Shown: piece after piece, positions 15,931 through 26,199 of the stretch
Numbering within the stretch: position 1 is the stretch's first letter
Layout of the letters: each line of letters starts with the position of its first letter
Source of the DNA: an uncultured Lachnospiraceae bacterium
Lineage (GTDB): Bacteria; Bacillota; Clostridia; Lachnospirales; Lachnospiraceae
Direction: 5' to 3'
Length of the DNA stretch: 38,791 nt
Assembly (NCBI GenBank): GCA_947588995.1
Contig: CANPZI010000025.1
Span: 1-38,791, forward strand
Translations under genes and position numbers: made by a program
Notes under the pieces: generated by a model
What the model was told of the DNA's origin: nothing
Database searches by the model: none
The model's input: the letters and a program-made list of their open reading frames with translations, nothing else

Positions 15931-16698
15931 ATGACCAACCAGGAAATTCTGCAGATCGCCAGGGAACAGTCCGCGGCGGACATCGGCTGCCGGGCAGAGG
16001 ACTTTTTGTCGGAAGAAAATGTCGTCGTCCCGGCCGTGATCGGGCCTGACGCCCGCAAATACTATCAGGAACCCATCGCCTGCAATCTGGTCTCCTACGG
16101 GAACAACATCGTCGCTTCAGTCAAAGACGAATACCGTGAAACCGTCTCGGCATACATCGGCAGATTCCCATTTTACCACTGCTTTGAGACACCGCACATA
16201 CACTGGCTGAACGACCGTCTGGCAGCGTATGGGCAGAAAGTATGCTTTATGGCGCTGTACTATCTGCCGGACGTCACGCTCTTACATCCGCTGCCCTGCG
16301 CCTATGAACTGCGCGTGCTGACCGCCGCGGATTTCGCCTCGCTGTATCTGCCCGAATGGGACAACGCGCTCAGCAGGGAGCGGCCGGAACTGGATGTGCT
16401 GGGCGTGGGCGCTTACGAGGACGGCAGGCTCGTCGGTCTGGCCGGCGCGTCGGCGGACTGCGCGCGCATGTGGCAGATCGGCGTGGACGTCCTCCCCGCA
16501 TACCGCAGGCAGGGAATCGCCTCCGCGCTCACAAGCAGACTCGCAGCCGAGATCTGCAATCGCGGCAAAGTGCCGTTCTACTGCTCGGCATGGTCCAATC
16601 TCCGCTCTCTCCGCAACGCCGTAAAGAGCGGCTTTCTGCCCGCGTGGGTCGAGCTGACCGTCAAGCCCGCCGCGTATGTGGATGAGATGAACCGGTAA
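15931..16698 (+). CDS. GNAT-family N-acetyltransferase
   Basis: The 255-residue protein has a divergent N-terminal half (about 1-125). Its C-terminal GNAT domain contains the acetyl-CoA loop YRRQGIAS (about 190-197), preceded by MWQIGVDVLP, and the YCSAWSNLRSLRNAVKSGF end motif. It transfers an acetyl group to an unknown acceptor. The ATG at 15931 follows CGGAGA. A possible promoter (TATATT near 15880) lies in the gap to the divergent rplM promoter. It converges on the beta-mannosidase gene with only 2 bp between the stop codons. Confidence 0.88.
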   Translation: MTNQEILQIAREQSAADIGCRAEDFLSEENVVVPAVIGPDARKYYQEPIACNLVSYGNNIVASVKDEYRETVSAYIGRFPFYHCFETPHIHWLNDRLAAYGQKVCFMALYYLPDVTLLHPLPCAYELRVLTAADFASLYLPEWDNALSRERPELDVLGVGAYEDGRLVGLAGASADCARMWQIGVDVLPAYRRQGIASALTSRLAAEICNRGKVPFYCSAWSNLRSLRNAVKSGFLPAWVELTVKPAAYVDEMNR

Positions 16699-16700
16699 AA

Positions 16701-19214
16701 TCATCGGATATCATAGACCGACCTGACCCGAAAATCCTCCGCATCCCCCTCCACAATCTCGACCCGCTTCTCTCCGGGATCCATATCGAAGAAATTATCC
16801 GACAGCCGTACGTCGCCGTCCACGCCCTCGATCTCCACACTCTTAGCATACGCCTGGGCGGTGACAATCAGGGTGTTTCCCTCTCTGACACAGGTAAGCT
16901 TCGGGTCTGCAAACGGAAAATGTTTCGGCGCCGTAAACAGGCAGCTGTTTTCGGATATCACTTTTCCCTCTGACTCGAATGAATAACTCAGATAGATCTC
17001 TCTTTCATCAAACGCGGAAAAATCGCACTTTTCAAGCCATGTACCGCTCAGAGGAGATACGGTGACCTTTTCCCTGCCGTCCAGCAGGATATCGCCTTTC
17101 GGCGTCCGCAGCTGCCACCGTACCGTACCTGTTACGGTCTTCATTGTCTCGTTCGCCACATGGAGTCTCGCTGACTTCTCGATCGGCGCCGGCTGGGTGA
17201 TACAGTACGGCCTTTCGCTCAATTCCCCCACCTCCTCGCAGGAGATCATGACCGGCGCAAACGCCCTTTTCTCCGCATAGTGAAGCGCCTTCCATCGACC
17301 ATAGTAGTCAATGCTTGACCAGGACGCCACCGGCCAGATATCGTTGAGCTGCCAGACCACCGTTCCCATACATCTGCCGCGGTGTCTGCGGAAATGTTCT
17401 ATGCCGTAACGGATCGCCTCCGCCTGCAGCAGCTGGGACGCATACAACAGCAGATCAAAGCCGGACGGATAGAGATAGGTGGCGGAGAGATAATCGAGTA
17501 TCTTTCCGTTCGCCGCCACGTTTCTCTGGTGCATCTCCATAACCCGCGAAAAGATATTGCGGTCTTCCGGCCGGGTAAACGTCTCGACCGTTTTCAGACA
17601 CGGAAAGGACTGGAACCCGAACTCCGACAGGTAGCGGAAGCGGAACTTCCGAAATTCCGTAAAAGGTTTGTTGCCGTGCCAGACATCCCAATAGTGGGTG
17701 TCGCCGCGGTTTTCGTCCCACGGATTATCATAGTTGCCGCCCGACGAGGGTGAGGAGGGCCAGTAAAAGGTATGGGGATCTTCCTCTTCCAGAATCTTCG
17801 GAATGATATACTCAAAGATTTTAATATAGTCATATTTCTGTTTGATGGAGGGTTTCCACGTCTGATCCAGCGTCTGCGACTCCATTTCGTTGTTGCCGCA
17901 CCACAGTCCCAGACATGCGTGGTGGCGTATCCTGCGCACGTTATCGCGGATCTCGGCGCTGATGTTTCGCGCAAACGCATCGTCCAGCTCATAGGAAGCG
18001 CAGGCGAACATAAAATCCTGCCACACGACAAGCCCCAGTTCGTCGCACGCGTCATAAAACCAGTCGTCAGGATAATAACCGCCTCCCCACACCCTGATAC
18101 AGTTGTGATTGGCGGCCACGGCGTCCCGGAGCAGCTTTTCCGTGCGCTCTTTTGTCACTCTGGACAAAAGATTATCCTCCGGAATATAATCCGCGCCCAT
18201 GGCAAAGATCCTGACGCCGTTCACCTCATGGGCAAAGCAGCGTCCCCACTCGTCCTGCTGCGTATTGACCGTCATGGTGCGCAGACCGATCCTGCGGCTC
18301 CAGGTGTCCAGAATATTCCCCGCCCCGTCCGACAGCACAACCTCAATTCGGTACAGCGGCTGCTCCCCGTAGCCGTGCGGCCACCAGAGGTCCGGATGAT
18401 GCACGGTAATGGTATGCCATCCCTCGCCTTCCTGAGAAGAACGGCAGCCGACCAGCACACCGTCCTTGTCATAGAGGGCAATCTTCATCCCGCACCCATC
18501 TGCCGCGGCAAAATACTCTGCCGCGGCATTTACCGTGATATCCACCAGATAGTCGGAACCGCTTAAGTCAGGCGCCGCCCCGTCCTCTGTCTGTTCCGCC
18601 CTGAAAGTCTGCGTGACATAGACCTGCTCCAGCCTCGCCATGCGCCCGGACAGCACGGATACTTCCCTGAAAATACCGGCATCGGGCAACCTCGGGCCCC
18701 AGTCCCAGCCAAACATGCAGTGGGCCTTGCGCAGGTGCGGGAATCCCCGCATCGCCTCCGCCGAACCGCCGGTGTAGACTTTCCTGTTTTCTTCCTCGAT
18801 AAACCTTGTGGGCGACGCGAACTCCAGGAGCAGTTCATTCTCGCCGCAGACGACCGTGCCCGCGATATCGTATTCCCAGATGCGGTGCATATTGTCCGCG
18901 CACCCCAGCAGCACCCCGTTCAGATAGATCCGGGCCAGCGTGTCGATCCCGTCAAAACGAAGCAGGAGGAAATCGCTGTCAAGCTGTTCTCGGGAGAGCG
19001 CAAAAGACGTCCGAAAACGAAACGCATTCTCCATCAGACGAAGCGCATCCAGCTCGTTCATCCTGTCGTAGGGATCGGGCATCAGACCATGCCTTAGCAG
19101 ATTGCTGTAGACGGAACCGGGGATCTGTGCCTCGATCCAGTCTTCGGAAATCCCGTAGACATTTTCCCCGACGATCTGCATCTCCCAGTTTTCGTTGATG
19201 ACTTTTCTGTCCAT
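16701..19214 (-). CDS. Glycoside hydrolase family 2, beta-mannosidase
   Basis: The 837 residues follow the GH2 beta-mannosidase plan: an N-terminal sugar-binding jelly roll (about 1-185), an immunoglobulin-like domain (about 190-315), a TIM barrel (about 320-650) and C-terminal beta domains. The acid/base is Glu443 in WCGNNEMESQ and the nucleophile is Glu531 in YLSEFGFQSFP. GRCMGTVVWQLNDIWP and SWSSIDYYGRWKALHY are typical of mannosidases in this family. There is no signal peptide, so it acts in the cytoplasm on imported manno-oligosaccharides. The ATG follows AAGGAG. It sits 90 bp after truA with no clear promoter of its own, splitting truA from rplM. Confidence 0.93.
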   Translation of the reverse strand: MDRKVINENWEMQIVGENVYGISEDWIEAQIPGSVYSNLLRHGLMPDPYDRMNELDALRLMENAFRFRTSFALSREQLDSDFLLLRFDGIDTLARIYLNGVLLGCADNMHRIWEYDIAGTVVCGENELLLEFASPTRFIEEENRKVYTGGSAEAMRGFPHLRKAHCMFGWDWGPRLPDAGIFREVSVLSGRMARLEQVYVTQTFRAEQTEDGAAPDLSGSDYLVDITVNAAAEYFAAADGCGMKIALYDKDGVLVGCRSSQEGEGWHTITVHHPDLWWPHGYGEQPLYRIEVVLSDGAGNILDTWSRRIGLRTMTVNTQQDEWGRCFAHEVNGVRIFAMGADYIPEDNLLSRVTKERTEKLLRDAVAANHNCIRVWGGGYYPDDWFYDACDELGLVVWQDFMFACASYELDDAFARNISAEIRDNVRRIRHHACLGLWCGNNEMESQTLDQTWKPSIKQKYDYIKIFEYIIPKILEEEDPHTFYWPSSPSSGGNYDNPWDENRGDTHYWDVWHGNKPFTEFRKFRFRYLSEFGFQSFPCLKTVETFTRPEDRNIFSRVMEMHQRNVAANGKILDYLSATYLYPSGFDLLLYASQLLQAEAIRYGIEHFRRHRGRCMGTVVWQLNDIWPVASWSSIDYYGRWKALHYAEKRAFAPVMISCEEVGELSERPYCITQPAPIEKSARLHVANETMKTVTGTVRWQLRTPKGDILLDGREKVTVSPLSGTWLEKCDFSAFDEREIYLSYSFESEGKVISENSCLFTAPKHFPFADPKLTCVREGNTLIVTAQAYAKSVEIEGVDGDVRLSDNFFDMDPGEKRVEIVEGDAEDFRVRSVYDIR

Positions 19215-19303
19215 ACGCTCTTCTCCTTCACTCCCGCGGCTGCTCTGTTTCCGCTGTTCCCCTTATCCGTGCGCGTCCTGCCCATGCGCTCTCGCATATT
19301 CCG

Positions 19304-20164
19304 TCACAAAAACTTGATCCCTGTTAGCGTCAGCCCGCAGGCGGGCGCGGTGGGCCCGGCCGCCTGTCTGTCCCGCGCCTCCAGAATATTTTTCATCTGC
19401 TCCGGCAGGATATGGCCACGCCCCGCTTCCATCAGCGTTCCCGCGATGATGCGGACCATATTATAGAGGAAACCGTTACCTGACACGCGTATCACAATCT
19501 CTTGACCGATACGGTCAATCATCCCGATCTGAAAACCGACCGTCCTGTTATTCCCGCTGTCATCCGCGCCGACTTCCCGCAAACCGCCGGCATCCATGCC
19601 CTGCGCGTCCGCGGCGCCGCACAGAAAGCTGTCCGTAAGCACCTGTATCGAATCGATCCGCCGCACGGTCGTCTCCGCCTGACTGTCCACGCTGCAGAAA
19701 CTCCGGAAATCATGTTCGCCCACCAGGTACGCCGCCGCCTGACGCATCAGTGCGGCGTCCATCGGCACATAAGTATAATGGGCGTACAGCCGCCTGGTCG
19801 GCAGCGGAAACGGGGCGCAGTAGATACGGTACTCGTAGGTCTTGCGGCTTGCGCAGTGCCGCGGGTGAAAGTCGGCGGCCACTTCCTCCGACTTCTGGAT
19901 GCGGATATCCTCCGGCAGGCTCCTGTTCAGCGCATAGGAGATCTTCTCTGCCGGAATCCGGCTGGCGGTATCGAAGACCGCCGCGTTCCCCAGCGCGTGA
20001 ACACCGGCGTCGGTGCGGCTTGCGCCTGCCACCTCGATCTTTTCTCCCAGAAGCGCAGAAAGGCATCGGTTCAGGATGCCTTCTATCGTCTCTCCGTTCG
20101 GTTGTACCTGCCACCCGTGATAGCGCGTGCCGTCATAGGCGACCGTGAGCATCACTCTTTTCAT
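19304..20164 (-). CDS. truA: tRNA pseudouridine(38-40) synthase TruA
   Basis: The 286-residue enzyme isomerises uridines 38-40 in the tRNA anticodon arm. Catalytic Asp52 is in the GASRTDAGVHALGN motif. YDGTRYHGWQ, the RKTYEYRI strand and the terminal GRGHILPEQM region fit the family. A short, variable Asp/Gly-rich insertion is present around residues 195-215. It is the last gene of the ecfA1-ecfA2-ecfT-truA operon, 21 bp after ecfT. Confidence 0.95.
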   Translation of the reverse strand: MKRVMLTVAYDGTRYHGWQVQPNGETIEGILNRCLSALLGEKIEVAGASRTDAGVHALGNAAVFDTASRIPAEKISYALNRSLPEDIRIQKSEEVAADFHPRHCASRKTYEYRIYCAPFPLPTRRLYAHYTYVPMDAALMRQAAAYLVGEHDFRSFCSVDSQAETTVRRIDSIQVLTDSFLCGAADAQGMDAGGLREVGADDSGNNRTVGFQIGMIDRIGQEIVIRVSGNGFLYNMVRIIAGTLMEAGRGHILPEQMKNILEARDRQAAGPTAPACGLTLTGIKFL

Positions 20165-20185
20165 GATTCACGCTTTCCCTATCGT

Positions 20186-20986
20186 CTATAAGTAGATCCG
20201 TATCAAGATGCACAGTGCAAAATACGCCGCCAGCACGCCGTAGGCCGCGCGGTCCCTGGCCGCATACTTGAGCGGCTTCATCTTCGTCCTGTGCTCCCCG
20301 CCCCGATAGCAGCGCGCCTCCATCGCCATCGCGAGATCGTTCGCCCGTCGAAACGCGGAGATAAAGAGGGGCACCAGAAGAGGCACCATCGCTTTCGCTT
20401 TCCTGACGAGATTGCCGCTCTCAAAATCCGCGCCTCTGGCAATCTGCGCTTTCATGATCTTGTCCGTCTCCTCTAACAGAATCGGGATAAACCGAAGCGC
20501 AATCGACATCATCATCGCCACCTCATGCACCGGCACCTTGAAAATTTTCAGCGGTTTCATCAATTTTTCCATGCCGTCTGTCAGACTGTTCGGCGTGGTC
20601 GTCAGCGTCATCACAGACGAGCCGACGATCAGAAAAGACAGCCGCACCGCCATCATCACCGCGAGCTGCAGTCCCTCCTTTGTGATCCGCAGCCTCCAGA
20701 CGCTCACCAGCGTCTCGCCCGGCGTCAAAAACAGGTTGAACACCACCGTGATGAGCAGGATGAAGACGATCGCTTTCATGCCTTTTACCATATATTTGAA
20801 CGGTACGTTCGACAACTTGATCATGACGGCCAGAAAAACCGCCGCCACCACATAGCCCACCCAGCTTTTTACCACAAAGAGCGACACAATAAAACAGATC
20901 GTCGCCACCAGCTTCACCCGCGGGTCCAGTTTATGGATGACGGAGTCCGTCTGATAATACTGGCCCAATGTAATATCCCGTAACAT
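20186..20986 (-). CDS. ecfT: ECF transporter transmembrane component EcfT
   Basis: The 266-residue membrane protein has about five to six hydrophobic helices and the two coupling-helix motifs ARG (in IARGADFE) and ARCYRGG (in MEARCYRGG), which dock on the two ATPases. It joins EcfA1/EcfA2 to exchangeable vitamin- or metal-binding S components; no S component is encoded in this window. It starts 4 bp after ecfA2. Confidence 0.95.
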   Translation of the reverse strand: MLRDITLGQYYQTDSVIHKLDPRVKLVATICFIVSLFVVKSWVGYVVAAVFLAVMIKLSNVPFKYMVKGMKAIVFILLITVVFNLFLTPGETLVSVWRLRITKEGLQLAVMMAVRLSFLIVGSSVMTLTTTPNSLTDGMEKLMKPLKIFKVPVHEVAMMMSIALRFIPILLEETDKIMKAQIARGADFESGNLVRKAKAMVPLLVPLFISAFRRANDLAMAMEARCYRGGEHRTKMKPLKYAARDRAAYGVLAAYFALCILIRIYL

Positions 20987-20989
20987 AAC

Positions 20990-21841
20990 CTATTCCTTTC
21001 CCAGCGCTTTCAGGATCTCGTCCCTGGCCTCCCCGATGGTCGTGGCGTCCGCCGCCACCGGCATCCCGCTCTCCCGCAGCGCCCGCATGATGTACGTGAC
21101 CTGCGGCGCGGCAAGCCCCACTTCCTCCAGTTCGCGATAGTGGGCAAACACTTCTTTCGGCGCACCGTCGTACATCACGCTGCCCCGGTTCATCACAATA
21201 ATGCGCTCCACATACTTCGCCACGTCCTCCATGCTGTGGGAGACGAGAATGACCGTGATACCCGTCTCCTCTTTCAGTTTGGCAATCTGATCGAGGATTT
21301 CGTCTCTGCCTCTGGGATCCAGACCCGCGGTCGGCTCGTCTAAGATGAGCACGTCCGGCTTCATAGCGAGCACGCCGGCGATCGCCACTCTTCTCTTCTG
21401 CCCGCCGGACAAATCAAAAGGCGACTGGTAGAAATACTCGTCCTGCAGTCCCACCTGTTTTAACGCCGCGTAAGCGCGCAGTTCCGTCTCTTTTCTGGAC
21501 AGGCCGAGATTCTTCGGCCCGAAGCACACGTCGGAGAATACGTCGATCTCGAAGAGCTGATGTTCCGGATACTGGAAGACCAGACCGACTTTGCTGCGCA
21601 GTTTCTTCTTATCATAATCCGAGGCATGGATGTCCTCGCCGTTGTAGTAGATGCTTCCCTCGGTCGGCTTCAACAGACCGTTTAAGTGCTGTACCAGCGT
21701 GGACTTGCCGGAGCCGGTATGCCCGATCAACCCGATAAACTGTCCGTCGGGGATCACCAGATTGATATCTTTCAGCGCGTGTACCGCGAGTGCCGTGTCG
21801 CCTCCGTACACATAATTTACATGATCTAAGATGATCGACAT
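20990..21841 (-). CDS. ecfA2: ECF transporter ATPase EcfA2
   Basis: The 283-residue ATPase has Walker A GHTGSGKST, the Q-loop FQYPEHQLFE, the signature LSGGQKRRVAI, Walker B DVLILDEPTAGLDP and the switch VSHSMED. It is the second ATPase of the pair: the Q-loop FQYPEHQLF is typical of EcfA2. It lies 36 bp after ecfA1 and abuts ecfT. Confidence 0.95.
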   Translation of the reverse strand: MSIILDHVNYVYGGDTALAVHALKDINLVIPDGQFIGLIGHTGSGKSTLVQHLNGLLKPTEGSIYYNGEDIHASDYDKKKLRSKVGLVFQYPEHQLFEIDVFSDVCFGPKNLGLSRKETELRAYAALKQVGLQDEYFYQSPFDLSGGQKRRVAIAGVLAMKPDVLILDEPTAGLDPRGRDEILDQIAKLKEETGITVILVSHSMEDVAKYVERIIVMNRGSVMYDGAPKEVFAHYRELEEVGLAAPQVTYIMRALRESGMPVAADATTIGEARDEILKALGKE

Positions 21842-21877
21842 GATCTCTCGCTATCCTTTCTCTCGATCCATCGCTAT

Positions 21878-22825
21878 TCACAGGTTCCCGCCCAATCCGA
21901 AAACGTCTGACCTATCTCTCCGCGGCGGCTCCTCTGTGCCAGGGTCTGTAATGACATTGATGTCATTTTGTCCGTGGTATACTTGCGTCAGCGCCCGCAC
22001 CAGCTCCTCCGCCGTCAGGATGCCGTCCGGCAGATCGACGCCGCTCTTCTTGAGTTCATAGGCTAACAGTGTCACCTGCGGCACATCGAGGCGCAGTTCT
22101 TTCAGCCGCTCCACCTGAGAAAAGATTTCCCGCGGCGTCCCCTGCATGGCGATCCTGCCCTGATCCATGACGAAAACCCGGTTCGCGTGAATGATCTCCT
22201 CCATGTAGTGCGTGATCAGCACGATCGTGATGCCCTCCACGTCGTTCAGGGCCCGCACCGCGCGCACCACTTCTTTGCGCCCGTTGGGATCCAGCATGGC
22301 GGTCGGCTCGTCCAGGATAATGCACTTCGGGTGCATCGCGATCACGCCGGCGATGGAGACGCGCTGTTTCTGTCCGCCGGACAGCTTGTTGGGAGAGTAT
22401 TTGCGATACTCGTACATCCCCACCGCTTTCAGGCTCTCCTCCACCCGCGCCCAGATCTCCTCTGTAGGGACGCCCATGTTCTCCGGCCCGAAGCCCACAT
22501 CCTCCTCGACCACCTGCCCGATAATCTGGTTGTCGGGATTCTGAAAAACCATCCCGGCCTCCTGCCGGATGTCCCACAGCCGGCTTTCGTCCTGCGTGTC
22601 CATGCCGTCCACCCAGACCGCCCCCTCGGTGGGATAGAGAATGGCGTTGATATGCTTCGCCAGCGTGGACTTGCCGGAGCCGTTATGTCCCAGGATCGCC
22701 ACGAAATCGCCCTGCTTTACGTCCAGATCTACCTCGTCCACGGCGCGGGTGATGCCCTCCACATTGCCCTCCTCGTCGCGGCGTATATATTCAAAAACCA
22801 GTTTCTCGGTCCTGATGATTCCCAT
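21878..22825 (-). CDS. ecfA1: ECF transporter ATPase EcfA1
   Basis: The 315-residue ATPase has Walker [10 protein letters not shown], the Q-loop [11 protein letters not shown], the signature [13 protein letters not shown], Walker [14 protein letters not shown] and the switch ITHYMEE. The FQNPDNQ loop marks EcfA1. The C-terminal part (about 230-315) holds the dimer-stabilising region and a variable tail. It is the first gene of the operon, behind a promoter at 22858-22886. Confidence 0.95.
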   Translation of the reverse strand: MGIIRTEKLVFEYIRRDEEGNVEGITRAVDEVDLDVKQGDFVAILGHNGSGKSTLAKHINAILYPTEGAVWVDGMDTQDESRLWDIRQEAGMVFQNPDNQIIGQVVEEDVGFGPENMGVPTEEIWARVEESLKAVGMYEYRKYSPNKLSGGQKQRVSIAGVIAMHPKCIILDEPTAMLDPNGRKEVVRAVRALNDVEGITIVLITHYMEEIIHANRVFVMDQGRIAMQGTPREIFSQVERLKELRLDVPQVTLLAYELKKSGVDLPDGILTAEELVRALTQVYHGQNDINVITDPGTEEPPRRDRSDVFGLGGNL

Positions 22826-22857
22826 AAGCTGACTCCCGTCACATATTTTCTCCGCCT

Positions 22858-22886
22858 ATTATACTAACTAATCTCCCAAAACACAA
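22858..22886 (-). promoter_or_regulatory. Promoter of ecfA1-ecfA2-ecfT-truA
   Basis: TTGTGT (22886-22881), 17 bp, TATAAT (22863-22858) on the minus strand, about 33 bp before the ecfA1 ATG. Having its own promoter fits the separation of this operon from the ribosomal block. Confidence 0.7.
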
Positions 22887-22916
22887 GTAGCTAAAGCACC
22901 CGCGAAAGCGTGTGTG

Positions 22917-22945
22917 TTGTTTTTTTGTCCGCGATACCCTATAAT
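22917..22945 (+). promoter_or_regulatory. Promoter of the M15 peptidase gene
   Basis: TTGTTT, a 17-bp spacer and a perfect TATAAT (22940-22945), about 73 bp before the ATG and divergent from the ecfA1 promoter. Confidence 0.65.
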
Positions 22946-23017
22946 GAAAAGGAAATGCTAAAGGGGCCGGCCGTAGTACGCGGAAGCCCCACCTTATCCC
23001 GAAAGGAAACGACACAT

Positions 23018-24106
23018 ATGTCACAGAATAGATCCTCTGGCAGACTGCCGGCTGACAAAAAAGAATTCCTGAAAGCCATCGCACGGCCGCTGACTTTCAT
23101 CCTGTGCCTGATTATGATATGCTCCTTGCTGGCACATTACCTGTTAGACTCGGAGACACTGTCCGAATATGCCGAGAATAACCCCGAAGCGGCATACGGA
23201 GACACGGGGAACGGCGGACAGCCTGACGATACGACTGCCGCAGACACAGCTTCCGGGAGTACAGACGCCGAATCCGCGGACGCCGCCGGCAATAACGGCA
23301 GCCGGGCAGCAGACAGCGCCGGGGCAGAGCGGACGGCCAATACAGGCGCAGAAGAAAGCGGCGCGCCGCACACCGCCCTCACGCCGGACAGGCCTGCCGC
23401 ATATGATACCGCAGAGGAACAAGACAAAGCCGCGGCAGACATTTCGCCCTCCGCGGCACAGGAAGCGGGTGAGGAAAACATGGCGGAAAACCCGGACCGC
23501 ACCGTCTATCAGGACGGCTTTTACTATGAGCCGTTGAGCGATGAGATCAAAGAACGCATCACGGGCATCTCCTACCCGGAGGAGGGCTGCACCGTTCCCT
23601 ACGAGGATCTGAACTATGTGAGACTGCTCTATGTAGATTTCGACGGCAACGTGCAGGAAGGGGAGCTGATCTGCAACGCGGCCATCGCACAGGATATGGT
23701 GGAGATTTTCTATGAACTGTACCGGAACGATTACCGGCTGGAGCGCGTCCGTCTGGTCGATGAATACGGCGGGGACGACACGCGCTCCATGGAGGACAAC
23801 AACACCTCCTGCTTCAACTATCGGGTGGTGGACGGCACTTCCACCCTTTCCAAACACGCGCTTGGCTGCGCCATTGACATCAACCCCTACTACAATCCCT
23901 ATGTCGTATATAACAGGAACGGGAGCGGTGAAACCTACATCTCCCCCAAGGGAAGTGAGATCTACGCTGACCGCTCCCGGAATTTCCCGTATAAAATTGA
24001 CGAAAATGATCTGTGCTACAAACTCTTCACGGAGCACGGCTTCACCTGGGGCGGCAGCTGGAACTCCACCAAAGACTACCAGCACTTCCAGATCACCCTG
24101 CCGTAG
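23018..24106 (+). CDS. Membrane-anchored M15-family peptidase (D-Ala-D-Ala carboxypeptidase-like)
   Basis: The 362-residue protein has one N-terminal membrane anchor (about 22-44), then an Ala/Glu/Asp/Thr-rich low-complexity linker (about 50-160) and an extracellular zinc peptidase domain. Zinc ligands are His280 and Asp287 in SKHALGCAIDI and His356 in DYQHFQI; GFTWGGSW precedes the last. M15 enzymes trim or cut wall peptides. I chose the ATG at 23018 (after AAAGGAAA) because the longer frame begins upstream of or at the predicted promoter. The linker may hold the enzyme away from the membrane in the wall. It stands alone, convergent with the chemoreceptor gene. Confidence 0.9.
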   Translation: MSQNRSSGRLPADKKEFLKAIARPLTFILCLIMICSLLAHYLLDSETLSEYAENNPEAAYGDTGNGGQPDDTTAADTASGSTDAESADAAGNNGSRAADSAGAERTANTGAEESGAPHTALTPDRPAAYDTAEEQDKAAADISPSAAQEAGEENMAENPDRTVYQDGFYYEPLSDEIKERITGISYPEEGCTVPYEDLNYVRLLYVDFDGNVQEGELICNAAIAQDMVEIFYELYRNDYRLERVRLVDEYGGDDTRSMEDNNTSCFNYRVVDGTSTLSKHALGCAIDINPYYNPYVVYNRNGSGETYISPKGSEIYADRSRNFPYKIDENDLCYKLFTEHGFTWGGSWNSTKDYQHFQITLP

Positions 24107-24153
24107 ATTAACCTCTCGTTTATTGCAACATTGCGCAGCAATGCTTGCGAAGT

Positions 24154-24188
24154 AAGTCAGGGAAATTACCATGTAATTCCCCTGACTT
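24154..24188. terminator. Long hairpin between convergent genes
   Basis: A 16-bp stem (one wobble or mismatch depending on strand) with a 3-nt loop lies between the M15 peptidase and chemoreceptor stops. T tracts are poor on both sides, so termination is likely but not certain. Confidence 0.5.
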
Positions 24189-24196
24189 GACTTCAG

Positions 24197-25897
24197 TTAC
24201 ATTTCAAACATCGCCATGCTGTCGTCCAGCCTGTTGGAGATATCTTTCAGATCGACCGCGTTGTTCGCGATCTCCACGACGATGCCGCTGATCTCCGTGA
24301 CGGAGGCCGAGGTCTGCTGCGAGCTCGCCGCGTTCTCCTGCGCGATCGCCGACAGGTTCTGCACCGTATCTACGACGCTGCTGCGCGCATCATTGATCTT
24401 GTTGGTCTTCTCGACCACTTCCTCGATCCCGGCCAGCGACTCTTCCACATTCTGCAGCAGATCCATAACCTGCTTGTTCGTGTTCGAGACATTCTCGCTC
24501 TGCTGCTCCATGATCTCTTTCACTTCATTCATCGTCTCAACCGACTTGTCGGAGTCCTCGATCAGGGAGAGAATGATCCTCTCGATCTGCTTCGCGGACT
24601 CGTTGGACTGCTCGGCCAGCTTCTGAATCTGCGCCGCGACCACCGCGAAGCCTCTTCCCTGCTCGCCCGCGCGCGCCGCCTCGATGGACGCATTCAGGGA
24701 CAGCAGATTCGTCTCCTCCGCGATGTTGGTGATGAGCGCCGTAGCCTCCTTGATCTTCTGCACAGACTCGTTGGTCACGTTCGTCTGCTCATAGATAATA
24801 TCGATGGATTCGCTCGTCTTCTCATTGGTGGACTGCAGTTCACGCAGCGCCTTGATCGCGGCCTCGCCGCGCTCTTTCATGGATTTGGCGCTCTCGCTCA
24901 GGTTGCCCAGCTCCTCGACCGTCTCCTCGATCATATTGCCCATCACGATGATGTTCTCGGTAGCGTCCTGCGTCTCCTCGGCCTGACTGCCCGCGCCGAT
25001 GGCAATCTCGCCGACCGCTTTCTCCATCTGCTCCACATGGTTGCTGGTGTCCGTCGTCTTCTCGCTCAGCTGCTCCGACGCGCTCAGCAGCGTGTTGCTG
25101 TCGTTCTTAATGGAAGAAATGATATCCGTCAGGTTGTTCTTTAATTTATGTATCGCGCGGCTGATATCGCCGATCTCGTCCTTGCTCTTTAGCTGCTCAT
25201 CGCTCAGTTCCACGTTCAGCTTGCCCTCGGAGAGCCGTGAAAGCGCGTTCACACCCTCGGTGATGGTCTTCACCATCTTGTTGACGATCAGCAGAATCAG
25301 GATCACGCACACGACCGCCACAACCACCACGATACCGGCGATCAGATAAGTGATGCTCCTGATCTGGTTCTTCGCGTCAGACTGTGACATGCCGGCGAAT
25401 ACCATGCCGACGATTTCACCCGTCGTCTCGTCCGTGAGCGGTACATAGTAGCCGAAATAATCCTGTCCCACGACAACCACGTCCGTCGCAAAGTAATCCT
25501 GCCCGCCTTTTAAGACAGTGTTGATCACGGCTTCACCCGCCTGTGTCCGCAGCACGCGGTCGCCGTTCTCATCCAATACGGACGTCATATAGCGCGTATC
25601 CCCATAGAAGATCGTGATATCCGTCTTGGCGCTGTTGCGCAGCTCATCCGCCAGCCTCGTGTGCTGGGTGATATTGTAATCGCCCTTATACAGCTCGTCG
25701 TCCTCGCCGATATAGAAAGCCTCGTCGTTGACCTCCTCCAGGGAGTCCAGCACAGAGATCGCCGCGCCGCGCAGTCCGTTCTCAATCGCCGACGTCAGCA
25801 CCGCATTGATCCGCTTGTTGCTGACCCACAGCATCACCACGCCCAGCAGTACGATCGGTGTGATCGAAATCAACATGATCTTCTGTTTTAGTTTCAT
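24197..25897 (-). CDS. Methyl-accepting chemotaxis protein (Cache-HAMP)
   Basis: The 566-residue transmembrane receptor has TM1 about 7-26, a single-Cache-type extracellular sensor (about 28-180, with [11 protein letters not shown] and GMVFAGMS), TM2 about 182-206, HAMP about 207-260 and a signalling coiled coil to 566. The hairpin tip [20 protein letters not shown] (392-411) is the kinase-control site. No che genes are nearby, so it must serve a remote array or a non-motility pathway. It is divergent from the PocR-chemoreceptor hybrid across a 302-bp gap with a nine-C tract. The ligand is unknown. Confidence 0.93.
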   Translation of the reverse strand: MKLKQKIMLISITPIVLLGVVMLWVSNKRINAVLTSAIENGLRGAAISVLDSLEEVNDEAFYIGEDDELYKGDYNITQHTRLADELRNSAKTDITIFYGDTRYMTSVLDENGDRVLRTQAGEAVINTVLKGGQDYFATDVVVVGQDYFGYYVPLTDETTGEIVGMVFAGMSQSDAKNQIRSITYLIAGIVVVVAVVCVILILLIVNKMVKTITEGVNALSRLSEGKLNVELSDEQLKSKDEIGDISRAIHKLKNNLTDIISSIKNDSNTLLSASEQLSEKTTDTSNHVEQMEKAVGEIAIGAGSQAEETQDATENIIVMGNMIEETVEELGNLSESAKSMKERGEAAIKALRELQSTNEKTSESIDIIYEQTNVTNESVQKIKEATALITNIAEETNLLSLNASIEAARAGEQGRGFAVVAAQIQKLAEQSNESAKQIERIILSLIEDSDKSVETMNEVKEIMEQQSENVSNTNKQVMDLLQNVEESLAGIEEVVEKTNKINDARSSVVDTVQNLSAIAQENAASSQQTSASVTEISGIVVEIANNAVDLKDISNRLDDSMAMFEM

Positions 25898-26199
25898 CTC
25901 TTGTCGCTCTCCTTATCCTATAATAGATATATACTCGATGAAATATATTTTAATACATTTTGTTAAAAATGTACAGCACAAATTAACCAGTGCCCCCCCC
26001 CTTGTGATTTTTCACCAATAATTTTAAAGAAATACAAAAACAAAATCACGGCAATTTCCGAAAAGCATACAAGAATCTCTTTTCATGATCAAAAATTTAT
26101 GATAAAATGATGCCAGCGGCAGTATTTAGCAGTTGCCGCATCTATATCCGCGGCGGACACCTGTCCGCACACATGACGTATAGCTAAGGAGGATCAGTC
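25898..26199. other. Divergent control region between two chemoreceptor-type genes
   Basis: The 302-bp AT-rich gap has no gene. It contains a run of nine C at 25993-26001 (about 96-104 bp upstream of the chemoreceptor ATG). A candidate plus-strand -10, TAAAAT, lies near 26102-26107. A GCGGAC-ACCT-GTCCGC hairpin lies at about 26153-26168 before the PocR start. I cannot define the minus-strand promoter with confidence. Confidence 0.5.
25993..26001. repeat. Nine-base C tract in a divergent promoter region
   Basis: The homopolymer is identical in length to those at 223-231 and 12885-12893. Length change here could alter spacing of control elements for the flanking sensor genes. Confidence 0.9.
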